Positions 35,724-43,678 of a stretch of 64,000 bases of DNA are shown piece by piece. The translations under genes were made by a program, and so were the position numbers. The stretch covers positions 25,593-89,592 of the forward strand of contig CALUQE010000008.1 in NCBI GenBank assembly GCA_944322845.1, in the 5' to 3' direction. The notes beneath the pieces are model-generated. The model did no database searches. It had not been told where the DNA came from and saw nothing but the letters and a program-made list of their open reading frames with translations. Each line of letters begins with the position of its first letter. The first letter of the stretch is position 1. This DNA comes from Candidatus Gastranaerophilales bacterium (lineage in GTDB: Bacteria; Cyanobacteriota; Vampirovibrionia; Gastranaerophilales; Gastranaerophilaceae).

Positions 35724-36221
35724 TCAAACTTCTTCGTTTATGGTCCACATGTTATATTCATGTGTGTCTGTTTTGCCTGCTCCGTTGTAATTACATCCTT
35801 GAGGAGCAAATGCATCAATAATTGTTTCCAACATCTTGTTAGATATTATGATGCCATGCTTTAATAATTCCACATTTTGCTGATTTAATAACACTAACTC
35901 GGGAATAATTTTACAAATCTTTACTTTTCTCTCTTCTAAAGCATTTACATATTCGGGTGCTTCATTGGCTGCAAATTCAATAAAACCGGACATGTTAGTA
36001 TCTTTGCCAAGCATCTCTATTGCAAGATTTTTTCTTGTTTCATTCAGCCCGGTTATCTCATTATTGAGAGCAAGAATTTTATTATCCAGCACTCCTAAAT
36101 CATCGGGTTTTGATTTTTTAAGAGTTTCTTTTTTCTCTTCAAAGAGTTCTTTTAGATTTGTATATGCAACTATTATTTTGTCTAATATTTCTATTAAGTT
36201 TTTAAATAATTTCTTATCCAT
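35724..36221 (-). CDS. flgN: FlgN-like flagellar export chaperone
   Basis: A 165-residue helical protein with the size, charge pattern and position (just before flgK-flgL) of FlgN, the chaperone for those two proteins. Features include the N-terminal LIEILDKIIVAYTNLKELFEEKKETL helix spread over residues 8-33 and a central KICKIIPELVLLNQQNVELL helix. I chose ATG 36221 (MDKKLF), with AAAAGGT 7 bases upstream, instead of a longer frame to 36395 that would overlap flgH. Sequence similarity within FlgN is low, so the call rests mainly on context. Confidence 0.7.
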   Translation of the reverse strand: MDKKLFKNLIEILDKIIVAYTNLKELFEEKKETLKKSKPDDLGVLDNKILALNNEITGLNETRKNLAIEMLGKDTNMSGFIEFAANEAPEYVNALEERKVKICKIIPELVLLNQQNVELLKHGIIISNKMLETIIDAFAPQGCNYNGAGKTDTHEYNMWTINEEV

Positions 36222-36246
36222 AAATACCTTTTCAGTGAATATCTTT

Positions 36247-36855
36247 TTAGAACAGATATTTAACAAATCTGTTGAAAATACCTTCGTTCTGGTTTCTTGA
36301 TATTGCGCCTCTGCCTGAGAGTGCAAATTGAAGATTTGAAACATTATATGAATAAATTTCTCCGTCTGCGTTAAGCCATCTCGGATCGACAACACCGGTT
36401 ACAATAAAGTCCATTCTTTCGTTACCGTTAACGAGGGTCTTTTTACCCTGTACGGCAAGGTTTCCGTTAGGAAGCTGCTGAACGACCTGAACGGCAATCT
36501 GGTCGCCGAATGTTAAAGTACGCCCGCCTGTTGCAGAGTTTGATACTTCATTAGAACCGCCAAATCCGTCGGAATCTTTAAGTGAAAGTCCGAACCAGCG
36601 GTTTATAAAGGATGTGAATGTATCAACCGTTGTGGAGGATTTTTCGGAAGAATATGTAAGGTTGTCGTTAACTGTTATATTTTCCTGCATAATAATTGAG
36701 ATTAAATCCCCTATTTGATGCGCCTGAACTCCGCCGAACAATGAGCGCGGAACGCCTGCATAATTTTGCGTTGCGCCGAGCGTAAACAGCGATTCTGCAT
36801 TTACGCACATTGTTGTCATCATTAATATTGCAGCTATAGTCAATACTTTTTTCAT
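36247..36855 (-). CDS. flgH: Flagellar L-ring protein FlgH, no lipobox
   Basis: Outer-membrane ring of the flagellar basal body. The 202-residue protein has a signal peptide (residues 1-20, ending VNA|ES) and the family core: SLFGGVQAHQIGDLISIIM, ENITVNDNLTYSSEK, GQ-like LPNGNLAVQGKKTLVNGNE and VTGVVDPRWLNADGEIYSYN. Most FlgH are lipoproteins; here the only cysteine of the signal region (TTMCVNA) does not sit in a lipobox, so a type I signal peptide is more likely. It supports an outer membrane. Confidence 0.93.
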   Translation of the reverse strand: MKKVLTIAAILMMTTMCVNAESLFTLGATQNYAGVPRSLFGGVQAHQIGDLISIIMQENITVNDNLTYSSEKSSTTVDTFTSFINRWFGLSLKDSDGFGGSNEVSNSATGGRTLTFGDQIAVQVVQQLPNGNLAVQGKKTLVNGNERMDFIVTGVVDPRWLNADGEIYSYNVSNLQFALSGRGAISRNQNEGIFNRFVKYLF

Positions 36856-36879
36856 ATTCTATATCCTCTTGTCCCCAAA

Positions 36880-37152
36880 TTAGCAGAGAAATTCTGCTAT
36901 AACACTTCTACCGTATAATAGACCGTATTTTATGTCATCATCCGAAATATTGAATTCGCCGACTGTCTTTGCGCATTCTCTTACTTCATTTACATCAATT
37001 CTCTCAAGCAGGGTTTTTGCGTTATTGGATTCCGTACCGCCTGAAACTTCCTTCATTTCAGTCTCTTCTTTTTTAGGAAGAGTTTGTGCTGATTTGAAGG
37101 CGCTTAGTGCGCTGAATTGTTGTACTGAATTGTTTTGTATTCCTGATAACAT
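36880..37152 (-). CDS. Small flagellar-cluster protein, possibly FlgM-like
   Basis: A 90-residue protein I cannot assign firmly. The disordered first half is rich in Ser, Gln, Lys and Glu. The second half has two helices (LLERIDVNEVRECAKTVGEF, then DDDIKYGLLYGRSVIAEFL). The pattern of a flexible N-terminus with a C-terminal helical part ending AEFL recalls FlgM anti-sigma factors, and the size and location in a flagellar operon agree. The characteristic FlgM motif is not clear. AAGGAG precedes the ATG. Confidence 0.55.
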   Translation of the reverse strand: MLSGIQNNSVQQFSALSAFKSAQTLPKKEETEMKEVSGGTESNNAKTLLERIDVNEVRECAKTVGEFNISDDDIKYGLLYGRSVIAEFLC

Positions 37153-37189
37153 TTTGGCTCCTTTTTATGATTAGAAAGTCGCATTTTTA

Positions 37190-37543
37190 CTAACTTCCCA
37201 CATATTTTTCCATTTGTCTGTAAATCTGGTCTGCGAATCCGAAGGAGGTTCTCGGATTGTTTGCAATATCACGCCCCATTTGTTGATAAACGATTGATTT
37301 AAATGTATCAACATACTGGCTCTCTTTTCCGAAAAGTCCGTTTTCTCTGTCTACTGTTTTGTCCATTTCTGATAACATTTTGGTAATAAATATTGATTCA
37401 AATTCAGTTGCAGCTTTTCTTAATTGTTCTTTTGAATCACCGGCTTCTTTGATTCTGTTGTAAAGAACCTGATCGGAATTTACTGTCTGGGCGTTATTTA
37501 GTCCGTGTTTTATTAAATCTATTGTAGGTGTTGAAAAATCCAT
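37190..37543 (-). CDS. flgJ: Rod-binding protein (FlgJ N-terminal domain only)
   Basis: Rod cap/rod-assembly protein. The 117-residue protein is the rod-binding domain alone: LRKAATEFESIFITKMLSEM (near residues 39-58), then NGLFGKESQYVDTFKSI and MGRDIANNPRTSFGFADQIY. The peptidoglycan-hydrolase half of classic FlgJ is missing; a separate lytic transglycosylase gene stands at 41901-42452 beside flgF, and may do that job. AGAGGA-type ribosome site. Confidence 0.88.
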   Translation of the reverse strand: MDFSTPTIDLIKHGLNNAQTVNSDQVLYNRIKEAGDSKEQLRKAATEFESIFITKMLSEMDKTVDRENGLFGKESQYVDTFKSIVYQQMGRDIANNPRTSFGFADQIYRQMEKYVGS

Positions 37544-37575
37544 CTTTTCCTCTTTTAATTTGCAGCGTTAATTCC

Positions 37576-38679
37576 TTATATAATTACCAGATCCGCCTGC
37601 AGGCTTCCCGATTTTTTAAGTGCCTGAAGTATTGAGATTAAGTCAACCGGCGCAACTCCGATTGCATTAAGTGCTCTGACCAAATCATTCAAGTTGCTGT
37701 TAGCCGGCATTGTAACAAGACTTCCCGGAGTTTTGTTAATCTCTATATCTGCATTTTCAAACCCGACTGTTGCACCGTTTGCAAAAGCATTAGGCTGCGA
37801 AACTTCGTTTGTGGTTGAAACCGTAACCGTAATATTCCCGTGTGCTACAGCTGCCGGAAGGAGTTTTACATCCGCTCCGATTACAACAGTTCCGGTTCTT
37901 TCGTTTACGACAACTTTAGCCTTATCCATTGTCGGAGAAACCTCCAGATTCTCTATGATTGAAAGGAAATTAACTCTATCATTCATAAATCTTGCAGGGA
38001 TTTCAACTTTAACGGAGCTTCCGTCAACCGCCTGAGCCGGCGCTACCTGAGAAATTGTTTTTGCAATTCTTGAAACTAGTGTGTAATCAGAACGGTCTAT
38101 TGATAAAGTTATTGAATTTTCATCTCCGATTTCCGTATAAATATCACGTTCGATTATTGCACCGCCGGGGATTCTTCCTGTTGTAGTAATTGCGGTTCTG
38201 GCTGAAGAGCCGCCTGCACTTTTGTTAATACCGCCTACAGATAAAGGTCCTTGTGCAACTGCAACTGCTTCACCATTTGGCGCTTTTAAGATTGTCTGAA
38301 CCAGAACACCGCCTTCAAGACTCTTACAGTCTGCCATTGCAGAAACCGTTACGTCTATTTTGTCCCCGTTTTTGGCAAACGGCGGTACTGTTGCTGTTAC
38401 GATTACCGCGGCCGATGCACCTTTTTGGATGTAGTTTTCCTGTTCAATTACAGTACCTAAATTTCTTAAAAGCATCTGGTTTGTAATCTGTGTTGAACGG
38501 GAATTATCACCTGTTCCGGGTAGACCAACAACGACACCGTATCCCACAATCTGGTTCTCTCTGACCCCTTTAATATGAGTCAAATCGACGATTCTTACTT
38601 TTGCATCAATAGCACAAGCAGGCAATAATCCCCCAATCATCAACAACATTATTAATAAACTTGATAATATTTTTTTCAT
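37576..38679 (-). CDS. flgI: Flagellar P-ring protein FlgI
   Basis: Periplasmic ring around the rod. The 367-residue protein has a signal peptide (residues 1-23, cleaved near ACA|ID) and the family motifs VRIVDLTHIKGVRENQIVGY, VGLPGTGDNSRSTQITNQML, GSSARTAITTTGRIPGGAI and the end DLVRALNAIGVAPVDLISIL. Full length. Upstream, a 472-base gap filled by a repeat copy separates it from flgA, although both belong to one functional group. Confidence 0.96.
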   Translation of the reverse strand: MKKILSSLLIMLLMIGGLLPACAIDAKVRIVDLTHIKGVRENQIVGYGVVVGLPGTGDNSRSTQITNQMLLRNLGTVIEQENYIQKGASAAVIVTATVPPFAKNGDKIDVTVSAMADCKSLEGGVLVQTILKAPNGEAVAVAQGPLSVGGINKSAGGSSARTAITTTGRIPGGAIIERDIYTEIGDENSITLSIDRSDYTLVSRIAKTISQVAPAQAVDGSSVKVEIPARFMNDRVNFLSIIENLEVSPTMDKAKVVVNERTGTVVIGADVKLLPAAVAHGNITVTVSTTNEVSQPNAFANGATVGFENADIEINKTPGSLVTMPANSNLNDLVRALNAIGVAPVDLISILQALKKSGSLQADLVII

Positions 38680-38814
38680 AATACTTACCCGCTTTCTTTC
38701 AGGATTATTGAAATAATCCCTAAGAATATACCTTCCCCATTAAAAGTCTACATTGTATAGTTTAGACTATTAAATAGAATAAGACATCAATCAAATGAAG
38801 GAAATCGTAAAGAC

Positions 38815-39110
38815 AAAAACATTTTTTTAAGAAGAAAAAATGAAGAGATAATTTGTTTGTACTTTTCTTTCTCTTTTGTTGCGAAATAAAGAGTTTTTCA
38901 AAAAACTTTCAAGCTTGTAGTCATACCTACAAACCTAATACGTTTACCCCGAAAAGGTACCAAAAGAAAGAGAAATAACGCGGTTGTTTTCAACGCTCTT
39001 ACGAGTGTGAGATTGAATGGCTGTTGCAGGCAGAGCCTGCACTCTCTCGCTCGCTATCGTTATACTGACGCATAATACGCTAGTGGCGTGAATGCTTGTT
39101 AGTTCTGTAG
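38815..39110. repeat. Long mosaic intergenic repeat, copy C (partial)
   Basis: It matches the right two-thirds of the 13496 copy: GAAGAAAAAATGAAGAGATA, TTTTCTTTCTCTTTTGTTGCG, GTAGTCATACCTACAAACC, the reversed GTTTACCCCG core, CTCTTACGAG, GCAGGCAGAGCCTGC and the CGTTATACTGACGCATAATACG tail. The GACAGCGG module is missing. It lies between flgI and flgA. Confidence 0.8.
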
Positions 39111-39118
39111 TTCTGTAG

Positions 39119-39147
39119 GATGCGGTAAATCTATGATTTACCGCATC
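39119..39147. repeat. GATGCGGTAAATC hairpin repeat
   Basis: A perfect 13-bp inverted repeat with a 3-base loop, 5 bases after the flgA stop (minus strand). A near-identical hairpin lies at 19032-19060. Confidence 0.7.
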
Positions 39148-39151
39148 AAAA

Positions 39152-39856
39152 TTATATATTAACCAAAACTTTATTTTCGCCTATAACTTTTCCGTTATAA
39201 ACTTTTTTATAGTTTTTGTTTTCCACGTCAATATAATCTCCGCACATTCCGTCTGACATGGCTGTTCCGTCAACGGATACCATAACAGAGTCGTTTGATA
39301 CGAAAAATATTCTGACTTCTCCGTTTCTTACGACGTCAGGTCTCATTTTCACGAATCTTCTGTCAATAACTTCACCTTTTTGGAATGCTTTTTTTGCGGT
39401 GATTTCTTTTTCAAGCATTTTTTCAGTAAGAATATAATCCATTTTCATGGAAACATCCATTTTCTTTACCAGAGAGTTGTCTTTAGTAAGTGCCTGCTCT
39501 CTGTTTATAAAATCATTTGCTACGAGAACTTCTTTATAAACGCTTGTTTGTACAGGGAGATTCAAGGTCTTAATAAATGCGCCGTTTACGTACACATCAA
39601 CCCGTTTAATATCTCTCGGGACTATTTTATCCCCGCCTGATACGATTTTGTAATTCACTGCTCCGTCCGGAAGTTGAAGCTGGGCAAATTGTGTTCCGGT
39701 TACCTTAACTTCAACATCTGCATCAGTCATTTTTTTGTAATTTTCAGTAAGTATTTTTGCAACAGAGGCTTTTACATCAGCAGAACTAAGTACTTGCGCG
39801 TTCGCACTTAATACACCGGTTAAAATTATTAAAAATGTTACTAATAACTTTTTCAT
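39152..39856 (-). CDS. flgA: Flagellar P-ring assembly chaperone FlgA
   Basis: Periplasmic chaperone for FlgI polymerisation. The 234-residue protein has a signal peptide (residues 1-20, cleaved after ANA), a first beta-rich domain, and the C-terminal SAF-type domain: KAFQKGEVIDRRFVKMRP near residue 154, then SVDGTAMSDGMCGDYIDVEN and NYKKVYNGKVIGENKVLV. AAAGGA ribosome site. It sits between two repeat-filled gaps, so it may now be transcribed separately. Confidence 0.92.
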   Translation of the reverse strand: MKKLLVTFLIILTGVLSANAQVLSSADVKASVAKILTENYKKMTDADVEVKVTGTQFAQLQLPDGAVNYKIVSGGDKIVPRDIKRVDVYVNGAFIKTLNLPVQTSVYKEVLVANDFINREQALTKDNSLVKKMDVSMKMDYILTEKMLEKEITAKKAFQKGEVIDRRFVKMRPDVVRNGEVRIFFVSNDSVMVSVDGTAMSDGMCGDYIDVENKNYKKVYNGKVIGENKVLVNI

Positions 39857-39959
39857 TTTGTCCTTTTATTCAAAATCGTTTCAGACTGTTTAGGTTTTTG
39901 TCGGGCAGGTATGCCCAACCGACTTTCCTATTCACTAATTAATATTTTCCCCCGCAATG

Positions 39960-40145
39960 GCGATATGTTTGGCGCACCCCTTCCCTTTTGAGGGAAGGTT
40001 GGGATGGGTGCCGGTTTTATTGAGATTGCTTCGGGCTGCTCCGGCTGTTCCCTCGCAATGACGCTAAGCTTGTAATAATTTGTTATATGGACGAATTTAT
40101 ACCCCCCTTCCCCCTTCGGGTACTTCCCCCGCAAGGGGGGCAGAT
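39960..40145. repeat. Cluster of GC-rich palindromic repeats
   Basis: Palindromes CCCTTCCCTTTTGAGGGAAGG (about 39978), a piece reading TTGCTTCGGGCTGCTCCGG with CCCTCGCAATGACG (about 40027), and CCCCCTTCCCCC...GGGGG (about 40100-40139). They fill the 39857-40225 gap between flgA and flgG. I see no gene there. Confidence 0.65.
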
Positions 40146-40225
40146 GCGCGCCGCGTTTTTTCCTTGCAAAGAGGTTAAGTTTATAAGTTTATAATAATTC
40201 TATTCACCATTCACTATTCACTAAA

Positions 40226-41011
40226 TTAAGACATATTATTCGTCAACTGCAGAATGTTGCTTGAAGAGTTGATTATTTTAGAATTTGATTCAAATGCTCT
40301 TTCCGCTTTAATCAAACCGACAAGTTCATCTACGATTTGAACGTTAGAGCCTTCAAGCATACCCTGTTGAATCAAGCCCAGACCGTTTTGTCCCGGAGTA
40401 TCCTGAACCGGGTTTCCGGAAGCTTGAGTTTCTTTGTAAAGGTTATGACCGATAGACAGCAGACCTGAAGGGTTCTGGAATTTTACCAGCTGCAATGAAC
40501 CGACAATTGACTGCTGCGTCTGTCCCGGAAGCGTTACGGAAATATTACCGTCTTGAGTGATGGTAATTTCTGTAGCGTCTCTAGGAATTGATACTGACGG
40601 CTGAATTAAAAGACCGTCGTTTGTACAGAGCTGACCGAGTGAGTCAACCTGCAGGCAGCCGTCACGTGTATAGGCAAGTGAGCCGTCCTCTTTCATTACC
40701 TGCAGGAAACCTTCACCTTCAATTTCAATATCCAGCTGACGGCCTGTAGAAATTGCGACACCCTGAGTAAATACACGGGTGGTAGCTGCGGTTTTAACAC
40801 CAAGCCCGATTTCTATACCTACAGGCTGGTAAGTACCCTGATTCATCAATGCGCCCGGTGTTCTCTGTGCCTGTGACAGCAAGTCCTGAAACTCTATTCT
40901 TGACTGCTTAAACGCGGTTGTGTTTACGTTCGCTACGTTGTTAGCGATTACGTCAAGATAGTTTTGCTGTGCTATCATACCTGTTGCTGCTGTTGTTAGT
41001 GCTCTTAGCAT
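40226..41011 (-). CDS. flgG: Flagellar distal rod protein FlgG
   Basis: Distal rod subunit of the flagellum. The 261-residue protein is full length with the axial N-terminal motif (YLDVIANNVANVNTTAFKQS near residues 18-37), QGTYQPVGIEIGLGV, DIEIEGEGFLQV, and the C-terminal VQIVDELVGLIKAERAFESN. GGAG lies upstream. It is 62 bases downstream of flgF in the same operon. Confidence 0.95.
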   Translation of the reverse strand: MLRALTTAATGMIAQQNYLDVIANNVANVNTTAFKQSRIEFQDLLSQAQRTPGALMNQGTYQPVGIEIGLGVKTAATTRVFTQGVAISTGRQLDIEIEGEGFLQVMKEDGSLAYTRDGCLQVDSLGQLCTNDGLLIQPSVSIPRDATEITITQDGNISVTLPGQTQQSIVGSLQLVKFQNPSGLLSIGHNLYKETQASGNPVQDTPGQNGLGLIQQGMLEGSNVQIVDELVGLIKAERAFESNSKIINSSSNILQLTNNMS

Positions 41012-41073
41012 TTTACTTTCTATCTCCTAATTTAGTCTGGTAACCGTTTTACTCCCGTGACTTTATTCCCTTT

Positions 41074-41904
41074 TTATGATGTCCTTATTCTTCCTACAGC
41101 TACTGCTGTCTGAAGCATTTCGCTGTTTGTGCTTACAACTCTTGTTAAACTTTCGTAATTTCTTGTTGTATTGATTGTATTAATCATTTCTCTGATTACG
41201 TTTGAATTTGAAAGTTCAAGCATTCCCTGCTGGATTGAAAACTTCTCGGATCTGAGTTCCGGATTGTTTATCTCATCTCTCGGAACAAATTTTGCGTCTC
41301 CTATTTCAAACAGGTCGTCTTTGTCTGCAAAATCCCAGACTCCGATTGTTTGAAGCGGAACTTTCTGGTTGTAAGAATTTATTTCAATATTGCCGTTTTC
41401 TGCAATAACTATATCTTTTCTGTCTCTGAAAGCTGTTTCATCTTCCATATCATAAGGAAGCATTCTTATTCTTCTGTTATTAATGTCAAGCACGTATTCG
41501 CCCTGCTTGGTTTTGAGCCAGTAACCGTTATCAACAACAAAAGAACCGTTTCTTGTGTAAGAAATCTTGCCGTCTGCATCCTGAACCTTAAAAAATCCGT
41601 CACCTTCTATCGCAACATCATAAGGGTTTGACGTTTTTGTAAGAGCGCCCTGCGAAAAGTCGTGAGTGTATTGCATGCTGGCGCTTCCGACACTCAAACT
41701 TCCCAGATAATTATTTTCGTTGGTGTTTCTGATAATAGAACCCTGCTGGGAATAAACAGCAGACTGCATTATATCCTTAAACCTCAAAGAACCCTTTTTA
41801 TAACCGATTGTGTTTACGTTTGCAAGATTGTTTGCAGTATTATCGTTCATATCCATAAGAGCATTCATGCCGTTGGCGGCAGATTCAAAACTTCTGAGAA
41901 TCAT
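41074..41904 (-). CDS. flgF: Flagellar proximal rod protein (FlgF-type)
   Basis: A 276-residue axial rod protein of the FlgF/FlgG group. It has the N-terminal DNTANNLANVNTIGYKKG (residues 21-38), DVAIEGDGFFKVQDADGKIS, TRNGSFVVDNGYWLKT and the C-terminal MLELSNSNVIREMINTINTT. Its position directly before flgG and its divergence from FlgG point to FlgF. It overlaps the lytic transglycosylase gene by 4 bases (ATGA type). Confidence 0.9.
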   Translation of the reverse strand: MILRSFESAANGMNALMDMNDNTANNLANVNTIGYKKGSLRFKDIMQSAVYSQQGSIIRNTNENNYLGSLSVGSASMQYTHDFSQGALTKTSNPYDVAIEGDGFFKVQDADGKISYTRNGSFVVDNGYWLKTKQGEYVLDINNRRIRMLPYDMEDETAFRDRKDIVIAENGNIEINSYNQKVPLQTIGVWDFADKDDLFEIGDAKFVPRDEINNPELRSEKFSIQQGMLELSNSNVIREMINTINTTRNYESLTRVVSTNSEMLQTAVAVGRIRTS

Positions 41905-42452
41905 AAGTCAGCTCCTTTCATACGGTCGTAATTACTCAAAACTTTTTTTACATAATTTTGTGTCTCAGCGTAAGGTGGTATTCCGCCGTATTTTTTAACT
42001 GCATTAGGGCCTGCATTATACGCAGCAAGCGCTAAAGATTTATTATTGTCAAATCTGTCCATCAAACCTTTCAGGTATTTTGTTCCGCCCATAATATTCT
42101 GTTCCGCATCATAAGCGTTTGTAACTCCGAGTCCTTCCGCCGTCGACGGCATCAGCTGCATAAGCCCCATTGCACCGCATCTTGAAGTCGCATTTGGGTT
42201 AAAACCGGATTCCTGATTGATTACTGCTTTTACAAAATCAGAATCAAGTCCGTTTTTCTCCGCATATTTATTAATCAAGTTCTCTATTTCTGCACGCGAG
42301 GCTTCTGTTGGCTGCCCGTTGTTTGAGATGGATGAATCAAGAATCTTTTGGAAATCACTGTCAGGCTTTACACCCCAGCTCATAAGAGATTGAAACTGGT
42401 TTTCAATCGCGTTTATACGTTGTAAAGTTATGTCCAATCCCGTAAGATTCAT
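41901..42452 (-). CDS. Lytic transglycosylase (SLT domain), flagellar
   Basis: Cleaves peptidoglycan, probably to let the rod pass. The 183-residue protein has a helical N-terminal 55 residues and an SLT domain: catalytic Glu in AVINQESGFNPNATSRCGA (near residue 91), MGLMQLMPSTAEGLGV, and AAYNAGPNAVKKYGG. No signal peptide is visible, so it may be exported by the flagellar apparatus. It is coupled to flgF by a 4-base overlap and complements the FlgJ protein that lacks a hydrolase domain. Confidence 0.92.
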   Translation of the reverse strand: MNLTGLDITLQRINAIENQFQSLMSWGVKPDSDFQKILDSSISNNGQPTEASRAEIENLINKYAEKNGLDSDFVKAVINQESGFNPNATSRCGAMGLMQLMPSTAEGLGVTNAYDAEQNIMGGTKYLKGLMDRFDNNKSLALAAYNAGPNAVKKYGGIPPYAETQNYVKKVLSNYDRMKGADL

Positions 42453-42673
42453 CTTACGCTATCCTCTCTTCAAGTCTTTTATTTTCCCTCTCCCGGAGGA
42501 GAAAGTCAGGGTGAAGTGTCACCCGCCGTGTTGTTTTGCAATATACTTTTATAAAGTATATTTTCCCCATAAGTCTACACTAACAGTGTATTATATATAG
42601 TTATGGTTAACATCAACCTAAGGATTAGAATTGAGTGAAGTCTATAGACCAAGTGGATAATACGAGTCAATTG

Positions 42674-43450
42674 CTACTCAATTACGGTAAATGAATTATC
42701 GCGGGAAAAATGTAATGCCCGTAGTTCATTAACTCTGCTGCGGGCAAAAATCGCGTCTTCCGAGAATTGTTTTAATTCTAAAAACTTTTTGTAATAACGA
42801 ATGGCGTCTTTATATTTAGCCATTTTATCAAAACTCATCGCAATTCCAAGATAAGCTTTATAATAATCAGGGTTTCGCTTGATAAGCCGGAAGAAGGTTC
42901 TTGAAGCCTCCATATAATTTTCCATGCCCATAAGCATTGCAGCTTTATTATAATAAGCTTTCAAAAATTCAGGATTTGTTTCAATGAGTTTGTTATAAAT
43001 CATAAGAGATAAATCTTCTTCGCCGACAAGTTCGTGCGCTATAGCAAGCTGAATCTGTGCTTCTAAGTTTTCTCTGTTGATTAAAATAGCTTTTATTAAA
43101 TACTGGATTGCTTCAGCCGGTTTGCCGTCAGAGAGATGACATACACCGAGTTCAAAAAAGTATTCATCATTACTGTCGTCAATTGATATTAGTTTAGAAA
43201 GAGTGTTAATCGCTTTTTTATATTCTTTCAAATACTTGTAAGACATTGCAAGCCCGAAATATGCTTTTGTCTCTGCTCTGTCCATCATAATTGCCTGCAG
43301 GTAAGCCTGTATTGATTCTTTATACATTTTGGCAAATCTAAGAGCATCAGCCTTTACGCAAAGGTTATAAGAGCGTGAACGCTCAGGTACCGTAACCCTT
43401 TCCACGACTTTCGCCAGATTGTTATTTTTTATTCCCGCATCAATTTGCAT
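42674..43450 (-). CDS. TPR-repeat protein
   Basis: A 258-residue protein made of about six tetratricopeptide repeats (AKMYKESIQAYLQAIMMD, YLKEYKKAINTLSKLISI, GKPAEAIQYLIKAILINRE, MENYMEASRTFFRLIKRN, MAKYKDAIRYYKKFLELK). There is no signal peptide or catalytic domain. GGGAGAG and a TACTATACAG promoter-like sequence lie upstream. It stands just outside the flagellar cluster on the same strand. Function not assignable. Confidence 0.85.
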   Translation of the reverse strand: MQIDAGIKNNNLAKVVERVTVPERSRSYNLCVKADALRFAKMYKESIQAYLQAIMMDRAETKAYFGLAMSYKYLKEYKKAINTLSKLISIDDSNDEYFFELGVCHLSDGKPAEAIQYLIKAILINRENLEAQIQLAIAHELVGEEDLSLMIYNKLIETNPEFLKAYYNKAAMLMGMENYMEASRTFFRLIKRNPDYYKAYLGIAMSFDKMAKYKDAIRYYKKFLELKQFSEDAIFARSRVNELRALHFSRDNSFTVIE

Positions 43451-43568
43451 TACTCTCTCCCAACTGTATAGTACACTATCGGGTAATGCTTTATAACGGT
43501 CAAAGGATTGAAATTGTTTAAATCTTCTGGTTAATATTTTGAGGTACTTTAGTGAGTATAAAATTTTG

Positions 43569-43601
43569 TTTACTTTTTCTTTTTAGCAAAGAAAAAGTAA
43601 A
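43569..43601. terminator. Long A/T hairpin upstream of the decarboxylase
   Basis: A perfect 14-bp inverted repeat (TTTACTTTTTCTTT and its complement) with a 5-base loop, followed on the plus strand by GGCAAAAAAA and T-rich sequence. It lies 73 bases after the divergent TPR gene start, so its role as terminator or operator is unclear. Confidence 0.5.
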
Positions 43602-43678
43602 TGGCAAAAAAATTTTTTTTCGGGTATTATGATAAAAGTAAATATCAATAATAAAAATAATAAAAAGGGAAGCAAGAA

